Shown: positions 55,655 to 64,000, counted from the stretch's first letter. The stretch: 64,000 nucleotides of DNA from Bacteroidetes bacterium UKL13-3 (GCA_001602415.1 CP012155.1:2810824-2874823), one strand, 5' to 3'. The notes: generated from the sequence alone by a model not told the origin. Numbers and translations: made by a program.

Positions 55655-56755
55655 ATGAAGACTAGTAGCGTAATACTGATATCAATTTTACTTTTGTATT
55701 CAACCTCTTGTAAACAAAAACAAGGGGTTGAATTCATACAAATCAAGACTATTTCCTTCAGATTTTCAGATATTTTACAGAAAACTGCATTCGAGTATTA
55801 CCAAATTTCTGGCGATAAATTGATTGTTTTACACAAAAAAAATTTACTTTCCTTCTCACTTAATAATGGTGAATTACTCGAAAAGAGATCTTTCGAAAAC
55901 TTAGATTCAATTTCAATAAACTCCTTTCTATACCATAATGCTGACAGTACGTTCTTGATTTCAAATACACCTAAGTTGAGAGTTTTCATCGTGGATAGCC
56001 ATAATGAAATTATTAGTGATATTAACAAAATTAATACCCATGATTTAATCAACGAATGCACAATCTTCAATTTCAAAGAAACGCCAATAGTATACAAGAA
56101 AAACAAACTATTTATAAATGCATATATAAACTGGCTTGGAGAAGATTTAAGTCGTGACAGTATCAGATTTGAGCGGATTCCACCTATTTTGACTTTGGAC
56201 TTAAGATCACAAGAATTGTTACCAATAACTGATGTTATTTACCCCAAATCTTATAAAAGTCCTTTCTATTCTATTTACTCTAGAATTTTCAAATCATACA
56301 TAATCAATGATAAAGAAATTATTTTCACTGCTCCATTCTTGGATTCGTTATTTATTTATTCCGGTAATCGACTGGAAACAATCAGTCTTGAAACAAAACT
56401 ATTCAGTACCCAGGATGAGTTTAGCCTTAGTAAATTCAGGGCAAATCCTGAATATTTAAATGAGTACTTCATGAAGAATCCATACATATACAAGGTATTT
56501 GAAACCCAAAAAAACAACTTAATTCTTATAGTTCTTGAACCAACAGAATTACTTGATGATGAGAAAGAATTTAGAGACGCATCTGAAAAAAAATGGGGAT
56601 TATACTACTACGATATGAAAAATCGAATAAACACAAGAATCAATTTAAACTATGATAGTTTGAGCTATACCGATTGCTTCACAAGTGATAATCTATTTTA
56701 CATCAGAAATAATAACTCTGGCAAATACAACGTATATGAATATGATGATTTATAA
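55655..56755 (+). CDS. Propeller-like lipoprotein, DUF4221-like, cassette A
   Basis: A 366-residue lipoprotein with lipobox LYSTSC. The rest is a chain of short beta-strand units with an aromatic/Asn pattern (YYQISGDKLIVLHKKNLLSF; SFLYHNADSTFLISNTPKLR; LFINAYINWLGED), consistent with a six-bladed propeller. It resembles the DUF4221-type lipoproteins of Bacteroidota, tentatively. It lies 65 bases after the small Cys protein and its end overlaps the start of the next gene by 11 bases. Confidence 0.6.
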   Translation: MKTSSVILISILLLYSTSCKQKQGVEFIQIKTISFRFSDILQKTAFEYYQISGDKLIVLHKKNLLSFSLNNGELLEKRSFENLDSISINSFLYHNADSTFLISNTPKLRVFIVDSHNEIISDINKINTHDLINECTIFNFKETPIVYKKNKLFINAYINWLGEDLSRDSIRFERIPPILTLDLRSQELLPITDVIYPKSYKSPFYSIYSRIFKSYIINDKEIIFTAPFLDSLFIYSGNRLETISLETKLFSTQDEFSLSKFRANPEYLNEYFMKNPYIYKVFETQKNNLILIVLEPTELLDDEKEFRDASEKKWGLYYYDMKNRINTRINLNYDSLSYTDCFTSDNLFYIRNNNSGKYNVYEYDDL

Positions 56756-57173
56756 AAAGTTATTTTTATTAAGTATTTTGATTGTTGCACTCAAATCATG
56801 TCAATTCGAACATAAGTCCCGGATATTACGATATTATGAGAAGCACAATCTTTTGTTTACCCCAACAAAAAGTACTATTTTCATACCAATAAAAGGTTGC
56901 CCTTGTCTTTCAGACATAAAGAAAAATCCTCCACAGTACTTTTATGATACACTAAATTTCAATATCATATTTTTCGGTACGAATAAAATGGATACATCAG
57001 ATTTTAACCCAATGTTGTTAAAAAAAATACTCTTCATTGACTCCACAAATTCACCTGTTAAAGTAATTGGTATTTCAAAAATATTCTTGAGTATAGTAAA
57101 TTCTGATTCTGTCACGGAATATAACGCAAGAAATATGATAAAATTGGCAGATTATCCCAAAGAATTTTTATAG
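56745..57173 (+). CDS. Lipoprotein with CPC motif (thioredoxin-like), cassette A
   Basis: A 142-residue lipoprotein with lipobox ALKSC at residue 18 and IFIPIKGCPCLSD (C52-P-C54) in the mature part, followed by strand and helix segments (FIDSTNSPVKVIGI) that look thioredoxin-like. The fold is inferred. In cassette B the equivalent position is a C-terminal domain with C448-Q-P-C451 fused to the propeller-like part. ATG at 56745 chosen (56736 and 56742 are also possible); all give the same leader. Confidence 0.5.
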   Translation: MIYKKLFLLSILIVALKSCQFEHKSRILRYYEKHNLLFTPTKSTIFIPIKGCPCLSDIKKNPPQYFYDTLNFNIIFFGTNKMDTSDFNPMLLKKILFIDSTNSPVKVIGISKIFLSIVNSDSVTEYNARNMIKLADYPKEFL

Positions 57174-57439
57174 TGTACATAGGAATACTGAATAATTTAG
57201 ACATGGTAATTAAAAATAAAACCATTGCCGAGCTTTTCGGAGATGATGAGACCGCTCTTACATTATTACCTAATTGGAATGAGCCTTACATGGAGTCGTA
57301 CAAAGAAAAGATTCTTTCTGGTAACTATACATTTAGAAAAGAATCCTATGATAACTCTGTCTACATGTATTTCTTATGCACACAAGATCAACTTTCTTCA
57401 AGTGATTTCGAATTAGCTATACCATATCATGTTGAATAA
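57173..57439 (+). CDS. Small hypothetical protein, cassette A
   Basis: An 88-residue open frame. A GTG at 57173 overlaps the previous stop by one base (TAGTG); an ATG at 57203 is an alternative. The composition is acidic with aromatic residues (ETALTLLPNWNEPYMESYKE). No leader and no known family. Its reality rests on coupling to the upstream gene and on an 11-base overlap with the next leader; it could be a chance frame. Confidence 0.4.
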   Translation: MYIGILNNLDMVIKNKTIAELFGDDETALTLLPNWNEPYMESYKEKILSGNYTFRKESYDNSVYMYFLCTQDQLSSSDFELAIPYHVE

Positions 57440-58571
57440 TCATTATATAAACAACAGCCTTTGGCTGTTGTTTATAATTTTATGCTTTGGATGTTCAAAT
57501 AAGAATCAAAATGAAGCCAAGCTTGACGAGCTTATTATTGATTCTGTTTTTTTACCTTTTAAGTTATCAGACAATGTGTTTAATGGTATAAACTCGAATT
57601 ATAAAACAAATGAACAGCTTGAATAATATAATTCGAACTCCGGTAAATTAACCCTGTTTAGTTTGAAACATCCCATTATAAGTGAAACTTTATCTCTGAA
57701 AAAATACACCGCTATTCTAGCAGATTACTTTATAAAAACTAAAGACTCTATCTATATCGTTACCACAACAAATTTTATTTATTTAGTGGTCAAAGATAAA
57801 GTAGTTAAAGAGTGGGATTTAAATCCAATTGTGAAAACGATTGATACTTTCTCATTTTGTGCAAACCTTGGTCCAACAAATTTGTCAGTATCATCAGACA
57901 CTATATTCATTGATTTATCGAGCGCTAGAGAAAGAAACAGTTTCTCAACACCTCCACAAGAATTCTATCGTTATGGTTATAAAATTCTTGTTGACATTAC
58001 AACTTCAAAACCAAAACTAATCTCAAGCTTCAACCCTTATCCATTATCTTTTCAAAAACAAGATTACTATTCATTTTATCAAGGAAGTTTAACTAAAAAT
58101 TATGACGTTATATATTCATTTAACTATGTAGATTCAATTTACAAATACAATCTTCTAACGAAGAAAAGAACTGCACTTAAAATAAAATCAAATTACTTTA
58201 AAGCCAATATTCCTGTGAAATATGATAGCCTATTTGATTATAAATACCTTAATAACTATGAAATAACTCAATCTAGAATTAGTCTCTTTTTCTATAATCC
58301 TTCGTAACATTTGATATATCTTTTCATTAAACACCCGAGCAGGCCAATAGAGAATGATGGCACAATCAATGAATATTACGATTGTCCATTTTCCCTCGTA
58401 ATAATTAGCGAAGATTTTGCCCAACAAAAAGAATTCTATATTCCTCCCAATTATATCGACAAGCAGTATCTAGCCTTTTGCTCTAAAGACTTTTTATATT
58501 TACCAGCAGATGAGAACAAACAAAAAAGAAAAGGTAATACCTTGTATTATAAGCTTAATTTTAGTTTTTAA
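57429..58571 (+). pseudogene. DUF4221-like lipoprotein broken by two in-frame TAA codons
   Basis: One frame runs for 380 codons and is interrupted only by TAA at 57624-57626 and TAA at 58305-58307; there is no frameshift. The N-terminal piece has a leader and lipobox ILCFGC; the middle (KDSIYIVTTTNFIYLVVKDK; YYSFYQGSLTKN) and C-terminal piece (FLYLPADENKQKRKGNTLYY) look like a propeller lipoprotein of the cassette A type. The total length fits that family. Decay by point mutation is the simplest reading; stop-codon readthrough is not excluded. The last bases touch the left edge of repeat copy B. Confidence 0.75.
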
Positions 58572-58999
58572 CTTATTAATAAGTTGTGTTTCTCAGTAAA
58601 TTTCTTCCAATCTTTATAAGCTATTTCATCAAAGCAAAAAGCTTCTGTTTCCATTCTCACTATGCAATTCAAAATTACATCTCGATCTTTCATACAATAA
58701 CCGTGAACGCCAGCTTTTTTAGCTTTGATCATATACTCATGAGAATAAGCATGACTTACCAATAATATTTTCCCCTTATAGCCTTTTTGTAATAGAAGAA
58801 TAGAAGTATCAATACCATTTAACAATGGCATACCAACATCTATTATGCAATATTCAGATTGTAATAATTCAGAATCCTTTATGGCGTCAATGCCACTGTG
58901 GTACTGATGTATTACTTTGAAGTTATTATTTTGGTTAAACCAGGATTTTAAAAGAAGACAATCAACGTTGTTGTCGTCAATAATGGTAATTGATTTCAT
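58568..58999 (-). pseudogene. Truncated orphan response regulator, receiver only (copy B)
   Basis: Codons 1-140 are identical to the full regulator except for Gly instead of Cys at 97, after which the frame reads LIS and stops. The phosphoacceptor D54 and other receiver residues are intact but the helix-turn-helix is missing. It may be a dead remnant or a receiver-only protein that competes for phosphate. Created by the left edge of the 659-bp repeat. Confidence 0.85.
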
Positions 59000-59238
59000 A
59001 ATGGTACTACATAATTACGATTATTACCATTTAAACGCAATAGAACTTATTCTATTTTAATTAAGGCAATAGAATTTCTTCTATTGTATTGATAATGTAT
59101 AAGTAAGAACCTTGTAATACCATTTGCCACATACCCCATTGCGCACAAGGTTAGTTGGTAAATCAATTTATATTTTATTATTTTAACCTAAAGTTTTCGG
59201 CAGGTTTTGATTTATAAACCGCAAATTAAAATGAAAAA
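58580..59238. repeat. 659-bp direct repeat, copy B
   Basis: Two mismatches to copy A at 54450-55108. It includes the truncated regulator, both palindromes and the first 8 bases of the downstream gene (ATGAAAAA at 59231). Confidence 0.97.
59039..59086. promoter_or_regulatory. Two palindromic operator candidates, copy B
   Basis: The same two inverted repeats as in copy A, at 59039-59056 and 59067-59086, unchanged. They should let the intact regulator act also on the second cassette. Confidence 0.65.
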
Positions 59239-59611
59239 TATCGGACTAGTATTCTCTGTAATTCTCATGTCTTTTGCCCTAATATCACAGGCAAAACAAA
59301 AAGTGACCAAGAGCAATGGTGGGCAAAATGGCTATCGTGATATAACAGAAACACATGATGGAGCTGACCATACACTCAAATGTAAAAATCCCGGAAGAGA
59401 AAGTTGCACATGGGGTCAGGGATTTTCTATTGCCACTTTAGATGAACTAGAAGCTATCGACACATTTGTTGAAAATCAACTGAGTAATGGCTCCTATTCA
59501 GGAACTGGAAAGTTATCAGGCACAAACTTATGGTTTTTCTGGTTGTATAATGAAGCTAACGGAACACTAAATTATACAATTGCTGAAGACCACCCCGATT
59601 ATGAATTATAA
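59231..59611 (+). CDS. Small secreted Cys-containing protein, cassette B
   Basis: A 126-residue protein with a signal peptide (ending ISQAKQ). The mature part has KCKNPGRESCTWGQG (two cysteines), then a Leu/Glu helix-like segment (LDELEAIDTFVENQLSNGS) and an aromatic C-terminal region. No family is recognised. It occupies the same position as the gene at 55101 in cassette A, with the same upstream block, but the two share no clear sequence beyond the first residues. Followed after 6 bases by the large propeller-thioredoxin protein. Confidence 0.65.
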   Translation: MKNIGLVFSVILMSFALISQAKQKVTKSNGGQNGYRDITETHDGADHTLKCKNPGRESCTWGQGFSIATLDELEAIDTFVENQLSNGSYSGTGKLSGTNLWFFWLYNEANGTLNYTIAEDHPDYEL

Positions 59612-59617
59612 GAGTTT

Positions 59618-61258
59618 ATGAACAACTCAATAATTCATTCATTCTTACAATCAGCATCACTATTTGTGATGCTGATTGTAGCTTTTACAGGTAAAGCTCA
59701 GATTTATACAACTTTGTTAAAACAAAAATTACCGATAAAAGAAGATGCTTTAGGTGATCACGCTACAAAATTTATTCTTGCAGACAATAAATTGTTATTG
59801 TTATCAAGAGTGGAGAGTAAAAAATACAATAGCAACTATATCGCCTCCTATCTAAGCTACGATATAGTTACCGGAAAAAAAAGTAAGGCTAGGTTCATTG
59901 CCGACTCCGCCATATTCGAATATGTAGATATTGACAATACCGTGCATAATAACAGTAAAGAAGTGATTTTTATTAAAGTAAACGAATTTGAGCGTATTCA
60001 TTCCAATATCTATTCAAGCGCACTATACATATTTACCAAAATTGATGCACAAACCTATAAGCAAATTGACATCATAAAAGACTTTCAACAATACGAGGGC
60101 AAAATCCACCAATTAGATGAAAACAGAGTTCTCTTCTATAAAAATTATGATTATCACCCTCTAGATGATTCAATGCCAACAATAACCAGTATTTATAATT
60201 TTTCACAACGTAAATTCGATACAATAACGCACGAAACGTTCAATGGAATCTATCTAACCAATTTAGTAAATAATTTATTTGCAGCAACTAATACGAAAAT
60301 ATACAAGGCATATCCTGTCGAAAAGTTAATCAGAATATCGGACAATAGATTGAACCTTATTGACACTTTTGTTGTCCCAGTACAAGCCGATTATTCGGAA
60401 GAATACTCAACAATAGATAGCTTAAAAAAGGCAGTGAAATTCAAAAAGGATTTTATCAAAAAAGCTAAAGAAATAGATTATTCGATAGAACGCATTGAGT
60501 CTATGTTTATGTTAAATCAAGATATCCTTTGCGTAGTTCTCAAACCTAAATATTCTAAAAATTTTACCCATAGGCGTTTGCTTTACTATGATGCAGCAAA
60601 TTATAAATTACTTAGTGATGAATATAAAGACTACACTAACAGTAATTCTATAGATGTAGTAATTCCTAATTTAACTTATAATAATCCATTTGTTATTTTC
60701 AATGAAGCAACAAACTCACTGTTATATATTAGTAAAAACCAATATGTAAAGGGTAATAAAATAAAGGGAAGCAATCGCTATAGTATGTATGTATTAAAAT
60801 TTAATCATAAATATCTGGAAGCCCAAAAATTAAATATTGGAGCAAATTCAAATACCAAAATAGCAAGCACCCAAATATTTAATTTAAGAGGCGATACGAT
60901 AGATATCAACAAACTATTTCTAAAAAAATCAATTGTATTGATTCAGAATCAAAGAATTTGTCAACCATGCGTAGCAAAAGCATATACCTTTATTAATACT
61001 CAATATCCTAGGTATTCGAAATATGTAGTATTAGAATACAATGAAAATCTAGTTCAACTATTATCACATGAAAAGCGCATAAAAAAGGCGATTAACCCCA
61101 AAGAAATATATTATTATAAAACTGATGACACAATTTTAAAAAAACAGCATTTGGGAATAATGCCTAACATAATAACAACACCAAGTCCATTCATTTTATA
61201 CAGTGATAGCATGCATAATATGAATTATATCTCTGTTGATACACTATTTGATAAATAG
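59618..61258 (+). CDS. Propeller-thioredoxin fusion protein, cassette B
   Basis: A 546-residue protein with a hydrophobic N-terminal segment (about residues 11-27). The N-terminal and middle part (to about 430) has propeller-like strand repeats; the C-terminal part has IVLIQNQRICQPCVAKAY (C448-Q-P-C451) and YYKTDDTILKKQHLGIMPNI, which look like a thioredoxin-type domain. In cassette A the same two parts are on separate genes (55655 and 56745). A perfect 15-base-pair hairpin lies in the leader-coding region at 59646-59680. Confidence 0.6.
   Translation: MNNSIIHSFLQSASLFVMLIVAFTGKAQIYTTLLKQKLPIKEDALGDHATKFILADNKLLLLSRVESKKYNSNYIASYLSYDIVTGKKSKARFIADSAIFEYVDIDNTVHNNSKEVIFIKVNEFERIHSNIYSSALYIFTKIDAQTYKQIDIIKDFQQYEGKIHQLDENRVLFYKNYDYHPLDDSMPTITSIYNFSQRKFDTITHETFNGIYLTNLVNNLFAATNTKIYKAYPVEKLIRISDNRLNLIDTFVVPVQADYSEEYSTIDSLKKAVKFKKDFIKKAKEIDYSIERIESMFMLNQDILCVVLKPKYSKNFTHRRLLYYDAANYKLLSDEYKDYTNSNSIDVVIPNLTYNNPFVIFNEATNSLLYISKNQYVKGNKIKGSNRYSMYVLKFNHKYLEAQKLNIGANSNTKIASTQIFNLRGDTIDINKLFLKKSIVLIQNQRICQPCVAKAYTFINTQYPRYSKYVVLEYNENLVQLLSHEKRIKKAINPKEIYYYKTDDTILKKQHLGIMPNIITTPSPFILYSDSMHNMNYISVDTLFDK
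59646..59680 (+). promoter_or_regulatory. Perfect hairpin in the leader-coding region of the cassette B fusion gene
   Basis: TACAATCAGCATCAC (59646-59660), a 5-base loop and GTGATGCTGATTGTA (59666-59680) form a perfect 15-bp stem. It lies inside the coding sequence, at residues about 10-21 of the fusion protein, 35 bases after the stop of the preceding gene. A regulatory RNA structure limiting expression of the second gene is possible. Confidence 0.6.
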
Positions 61259-61317
61259 CAACCACCTCCTGAAATGAGCCTTTAGATGAATTACGGAAGA
61301 AAAATCACCATTGGGAT

Positions 61318-61824
61318 TTACACACCCAATTTCATCATATAATCCTCGCACATGCGTGAGCCCAATTGAAACAATCGGGTATCAAATACCTCAAAACCCG
61401 TTTTACGGTAAAAATTTACCGCCCTTTCGTTTTCTTTCCACACGCCTAAAAATAACGTTTCAAAATGAACGGTACGTGAGTAGTCAATTGCATATTGCAT
61501 CAGTTTAACTCCTGCACCACTTCCGTGAAAGGATTGTTGAACATAAATTTTTTCGAGCTCTATTGTTTTGCCAGTTAACTTAGGATGTGCCGAACCCAAC
61601 AACAATTTAATATACCCAATCACAACTCGTTTATCAATAGCCAATGCATAATGAATATTTTCATTGTGAAGGTTTTGTTCAATTAAAGGTACGTTGTATG
61701 ATTTGTGGATGTATGCCTGCATATCTTCCTCCGTATTATGTGGGCGAAAGGTTTCATAAAAAGTTGATGCGCCAATTTGAGCCAACAGCTCTACATCATC
61801 GGGTTTAGCGGGTCTTACGTTCAT
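61318..61824 (-). CDS. GNAT-family N-acetyltransferase
   Basis: A 168-residue acetyltransferase. The acetyl-CoA motif A region is LEKIYVQQSFHGSGAGVKLMQYA, with a following NFYRKTGFEVF (motif B). The N-terminal VRPAKPDDVELLAQIGASTFYETF is common to GNAT proteins. Substrate unknown. Overlaps the DUF1801 gene by 20 bases. Confidence 0.9.
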   Translation of the reverse strand: MNVRPAKPDDVELLAQIGASTFYETFRPHNTEEDMQAYIHKSYNVPLIEQNLHNENIHYALAIDKRVVIGYIKLLLGSAHPKLTGKTIELEKIYVQQSFHGSGAGVKLMQYAIDYSRTVHFETLFLGVWKENERAVNFYRKTGFEVFDTRLFQLGSRMCEDYMMKLGV

Positions 61825-62200
61825 GTTTCGTTTGCTGTAAATGTATACTTACGTTAATAGCTTGTTGAATATACTGAACCAAAAGCTCATCTTGAATAAA
61901 CGCTCCATGCATAAACTCCCAATGACGAATGTATTTTTGTTTTTGATTATGCAGAAGAATACCCACATCATCCGTCAGTAAATATCCGTTGCAAAAACCC
62001 AAAACAAGTTTCGTTTTTTGAAACACGGTAAAGTAAATCATCATCTTTCCGTTACAATCATAAAAAGGTGTATTGTAACGTATCTTTTCTGTTACTTCTG
62101 GAAAAGTGAGCAACAACATTCGCACTTGGTTAAAAACAGGCTGCATCCATGATGGAAGGTGTTGCATGTATTCATCCACATGATTGTACTTTCCCAACAT
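61805..62200 (-). CDS. DUF1801 family protein
   Basis: A 131-residue protein matching DUF1801 (YdhG-like): VDEYMQHLPSWMQPVFNQVR, EKIRYNTPFYDCNGKMMIYF and a C-terminal helix. Proteins of this family have no established activity. Coupled to the GNAT gene downstream. Confidence 0.75.
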   Translation of the reverse strand: MLGKYNHVDEYMQHLPSWMQPVFNQVRMLLLTFPEVTEKIRYNTPFYDCNGKMMIYFTVFQKTKLVLGFCNGYLLTDDVGILLHNQKQKYIRHWEFMHGAFIQDELLVQYIQQAINVSIHLQQTKHERKTR

Positions 62201-62227
62201 ATTACTCCTCGTTTAACGGAAGATTAT

Positions 62228-62929
62228 TTAGTATTTACGTGCAAAAATGGCTTCGAGGTTACGCTTAGGCATTACAAATTCGGGATAGATTTCGAGTGCT
62301 TTAAAATACATTTCTTTTGCATTATTGATATCCTTCTTTTGCATGTATACATAACCCTTCATATTATAAGCAGCGGCAACCACTGGCACCTTTTGTTTAT
62401 TGTTCTCGTCAATAAAAATATCTAAGCTATCGGTTTTATTATTTTTAAACTCACTAATAATAAAATCAATTGTTTCAACAGCTTGTTTTGTTTGTCCGGC
62501 TGCTAATTGCAAAGAAGCCATTTGTGCAATGTATTGTGGCTTTTTAGTGGTTTTATACAAATCTTCAAGCAATAAAAACTGCCCATCCATATCCCCAATT
62601 TGTTGCAAGCATAACACTTTGATGTTCTTAAATTTTTCATCGTTAGGATAACGCTTCAAGGTCTCCTCGTTGGTTTGCATACATGCTTCGATATTATTTA
62701 CTGCTCCATACAACTCAGGCAATGAATCTCGCAAGCTATTTGCACTGTCTGTCATCAACACCATTTGGATGGCATAAATGGCAGTATGCATATCTTTTAA
62801 CTTGATGCTTTTGGCATACAATTTTTGGTACACATCTGTTTGTGAAGATTGGTTCGCAGGTTGATTTGACTTATTACAAGATGCTATGAATAGTGCGGAA
62901 GCAGAGAGGATGAATAAAAAACGTTTCAT
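62228..62929 (-). CDS. TPR-repeat lipoprotein
   Basis: A 233-residue lipoprotein with lipobox ALFIASC and TPR-like helical pairs through the rest (MASLQLAAGQTKQAVETIDF; AAAYNMKGYVYMQKKDINNAKEMYFKALEIYPEF). Probably a protein-interaction module at the inner or outer membrane. Single gene between the DUF1801 pair and the epimerase. Confidence 0.8.
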   Translation of the reverse strand: MKRFLFILSASALFIASCNKSNQPANQSSQTDVYQKLYAKSIKLKDMHTAIYAIQMVLMTDSANSLRDSLPELYGAVNNIEACMQTNEETLKRYPNDEKFKNIKVLCLQQIGDMDGQFLLLEDLYKTTKKPQYIAQMASLQLAAGQTKQAVETIDFIISEFKNNKTDSLDIFIDENNKQKVPVVAAAYNMKGYVYMQKKDINNAKEMYFKALEIYPEFVMPKRNLEAIFARKY

Positions 62930-63006
62930 TGTGGTTTAAGTTAATTGGTTATTGGGTTAATATTAGTTTTGGAATGTGTTAGATTTATTCGTTTCTAAGG
63001 TAGGTT

Positions 63007-64000
63007 TTAACTAATCGAAGTTTTTTCTGAGTGGCTTTTTAAAAATTGCTCACACGTTTGTTGAAGTGTTTGCTCCATGGGTGTGAATGTAAACGAACAT
63101 TCCTTTTCAATTTTTTCTGCGCTGTAATAAAATTGATTCATAGAAGCACGAGCTGTTTCCTTGGTAAGAGATGGTGCTTTTCCTGTGAGCTTCCCTTTAA
63201 TCCCATCGGCTATCCAAGCTAATTGAGACAACAGTTTATTCACTTTTATAGTAGGTTTCTTCTTACCTAAATAGCCCGCAACCGAATTTAAAAACCAATG
63301 CATGTTTACGTTTTTACCCACCAAAACAAAACGTTTATTAAAAATAGATTGTTTCATTAACATAACCATTGCACATGCAACATCTCTCACATCAACATAT
63401 CCATTTACGCCATCGGTGTAAAATGGCATACCGTTCCACACCAATTGAAACAACTTACACGATCCTTTATGCCAATCTCCCACCCCAAGAATCACACCCG
63501 GATTGACAATCACAACTTGTAAACCTTCCTCTGCACCTCGCCAAACTTCCATCTCAGCCTTATATTTACTAATGGCATAATTGCTGTTGTGTTTAGAATT
63601 ACTCCACTTTGTATCCTCAGAAATTAACTCACCTGATTTTACTCTACCTAAAGCTGCTATTGAACTTACATGGCAGAATTTTTTCACTCCTTTAAGCAAA
63701 GAAATATTAACCATATTAGCAGTTCCTTCAACATTACAATGCATCATGGAGTCTCTCTCTTTTTGCATAAACGATACTATTGCAGCACAATGATATACCT
63801 CTTCAACATCTGTTAAGGCCTCTTCCAAACTTGGAATATCATTTATATCTGCAATAGTCCATTGAAGTTGCTGACGAAAACGTAGACGTTGTGTATCGGA
63901 ATATTGCGAGAAATAATAGTTGAATATATTTTCGAACTCACTCATAGCAGATGTGCTGCGCCTAAAAGCACGAATGGTATTGCCTTTTTCGAGCAATGTA
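63007..64000 (-). CDS. NAD-dependent epimerase/dehydratase family protein, N-terminus outside the window
   Basis: The reverse frame is open to the right edge, giving about 331 residues; the Rossmann start motif lies outside, as the visible part begins with LLEKGNTIRAFRR. The extended-SDR features are VYHCAAIVSF, the catalytic Ser region HVSSIAALGR, YAISKYKAE (Y-x-x-x-K) and NPGVILGVGDW. Family members act on nucleotide sugars or similar substrates; which one is not clear. Window truncation only, not a broken gene. Confidence 0.85.
   Translation of the reverse strand, partial: TLLEKGNTIRAFRRSTSAMSEFENIFNYYFSQYSDTQRLRFRQQLQWTIADINDIPSLEEALTDVEEVYHCAAIVSFMQKERDSMMHCNVEGTANMVNISLLKGVKKFCHVSSIAALGRVKSGELISEDTKWSNSKHNSNYAISKYKAEMEVWRGAEEGLQVVIVNPGVILGVGDWHKGSCKLFQLVWNGMPFYTDGVNGYVDVRDVACAMVMLMKQSIFNKRFVLVGKNVNMHWFLNSVAGYLGKKKPTIKVNKLLSQLAWIADGIKGKLTGKAPSLTKETARASMNQFYYSAEKIEKECSFTFTPMEQTLQQTCEQFLKSHSEKTSIS

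Noticed and set aside
57429..58571. Three separate small genes
   Set aside because: All pieces are in the same frame, the middle and last pieces have no proper start codon, and the sum fits one lipoprotein with two stop codons.

Overview
The window looks like a chromosomal piece of a free-living or host-associated Bacteroidota, probably a Chitinophagales/Saprospiria-type or related lineage. The evidence is the low-to-moderate GC, the absence of Shine-Dalgarno sequences, several promoters matching the Bacteroidota TTTG/N18-21/TAnnTTTG pattern, type IX secretion (T9SS) cargo with type A and type B C-terminal sorting domains, a TonB-dependent receptor with a carboxypeptidase-like N-terminal domain, and Bacteroidota-specific families (DUF4270, DUF6029-like, Omp28, a fused E1 alpha/beta dehydrogenase). 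No rRNA, tRNA or CRISPR array was recognised. GC content and lineage are judged by eye.

Layout. 1-5 kb: elongasome operon mreB-mreC-mreD-PBP2 (PBP2 runs off the left edge) and purH. 5-12 kb: serine hydrolase, xerD, aroQ, and a cobalamin riboswitch in front of a surface-protein/CWC/cytochrome-like lipoprotein operon; then a SET-domain protein and an APC permease. 12-26 kb: outer-membrane and secreted proteins (DUF1684, Omp28, DUF6029-like), an IS982 copy beside a decapitated T9SS cargo gene, a stand-alone TonB-plug-like protein, a 1628-residue T9SS type B adhesin-like protein and the fused E1 enzyme. 26-42 kb: two DUF1573 paralogues, ald, the E2 gene sucB, a TonB receptor, another T9SS cargo, glmS, aroF, DUF4270, a short starch-synthase-like protein, panC and a LutB-like protein. 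42.3-43.7 kb: a second, almost identical IS982 copy, again beside a decapitated T9SS cargo gene.

43.8-50.2 kb: a Fic-like protein without the catalytic motif, then a tightly overlapping six-gene biosynthetic operon (UbiA prenyltransferase, type III polyketide synthase, methyltransferase, FAD oxidoreductase, SDR, flavin reductase). The first four genes overlap by 4-8 bases, so one methylated, probably prenylated, polyketide-derived product is the natural reading; the product itself is unknown.

50.4-61.3 kb is the most unusual part. A response regulator/TPR-histidine kinase pair and a TPR protein are followed by an orphan LuxR-type response regulator divergent from a cassette of a small Cys-containing lipoprotein, a propeller-like lipoprotein and a CPC-motif lipoprotein. 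A 659-bp block (5' part of the regulator, two palindromic operator candidates, promoter region and start codon) recurs 4130 bp downstream with two mismatches. There it precedes a second cassette in which the propeller-like and thioredoxin-like parts are fused in one protein. Between them lies a DUF4221-like gene with two in-frame stop codons. The direct repeats could excise or switch the first cassette.

61.3-64 kb: GNAT acetyltransferase, DUF1801 protein, TPR lipoprotein and an NAD-dependent epimerase/dehydratase running off the right edge.
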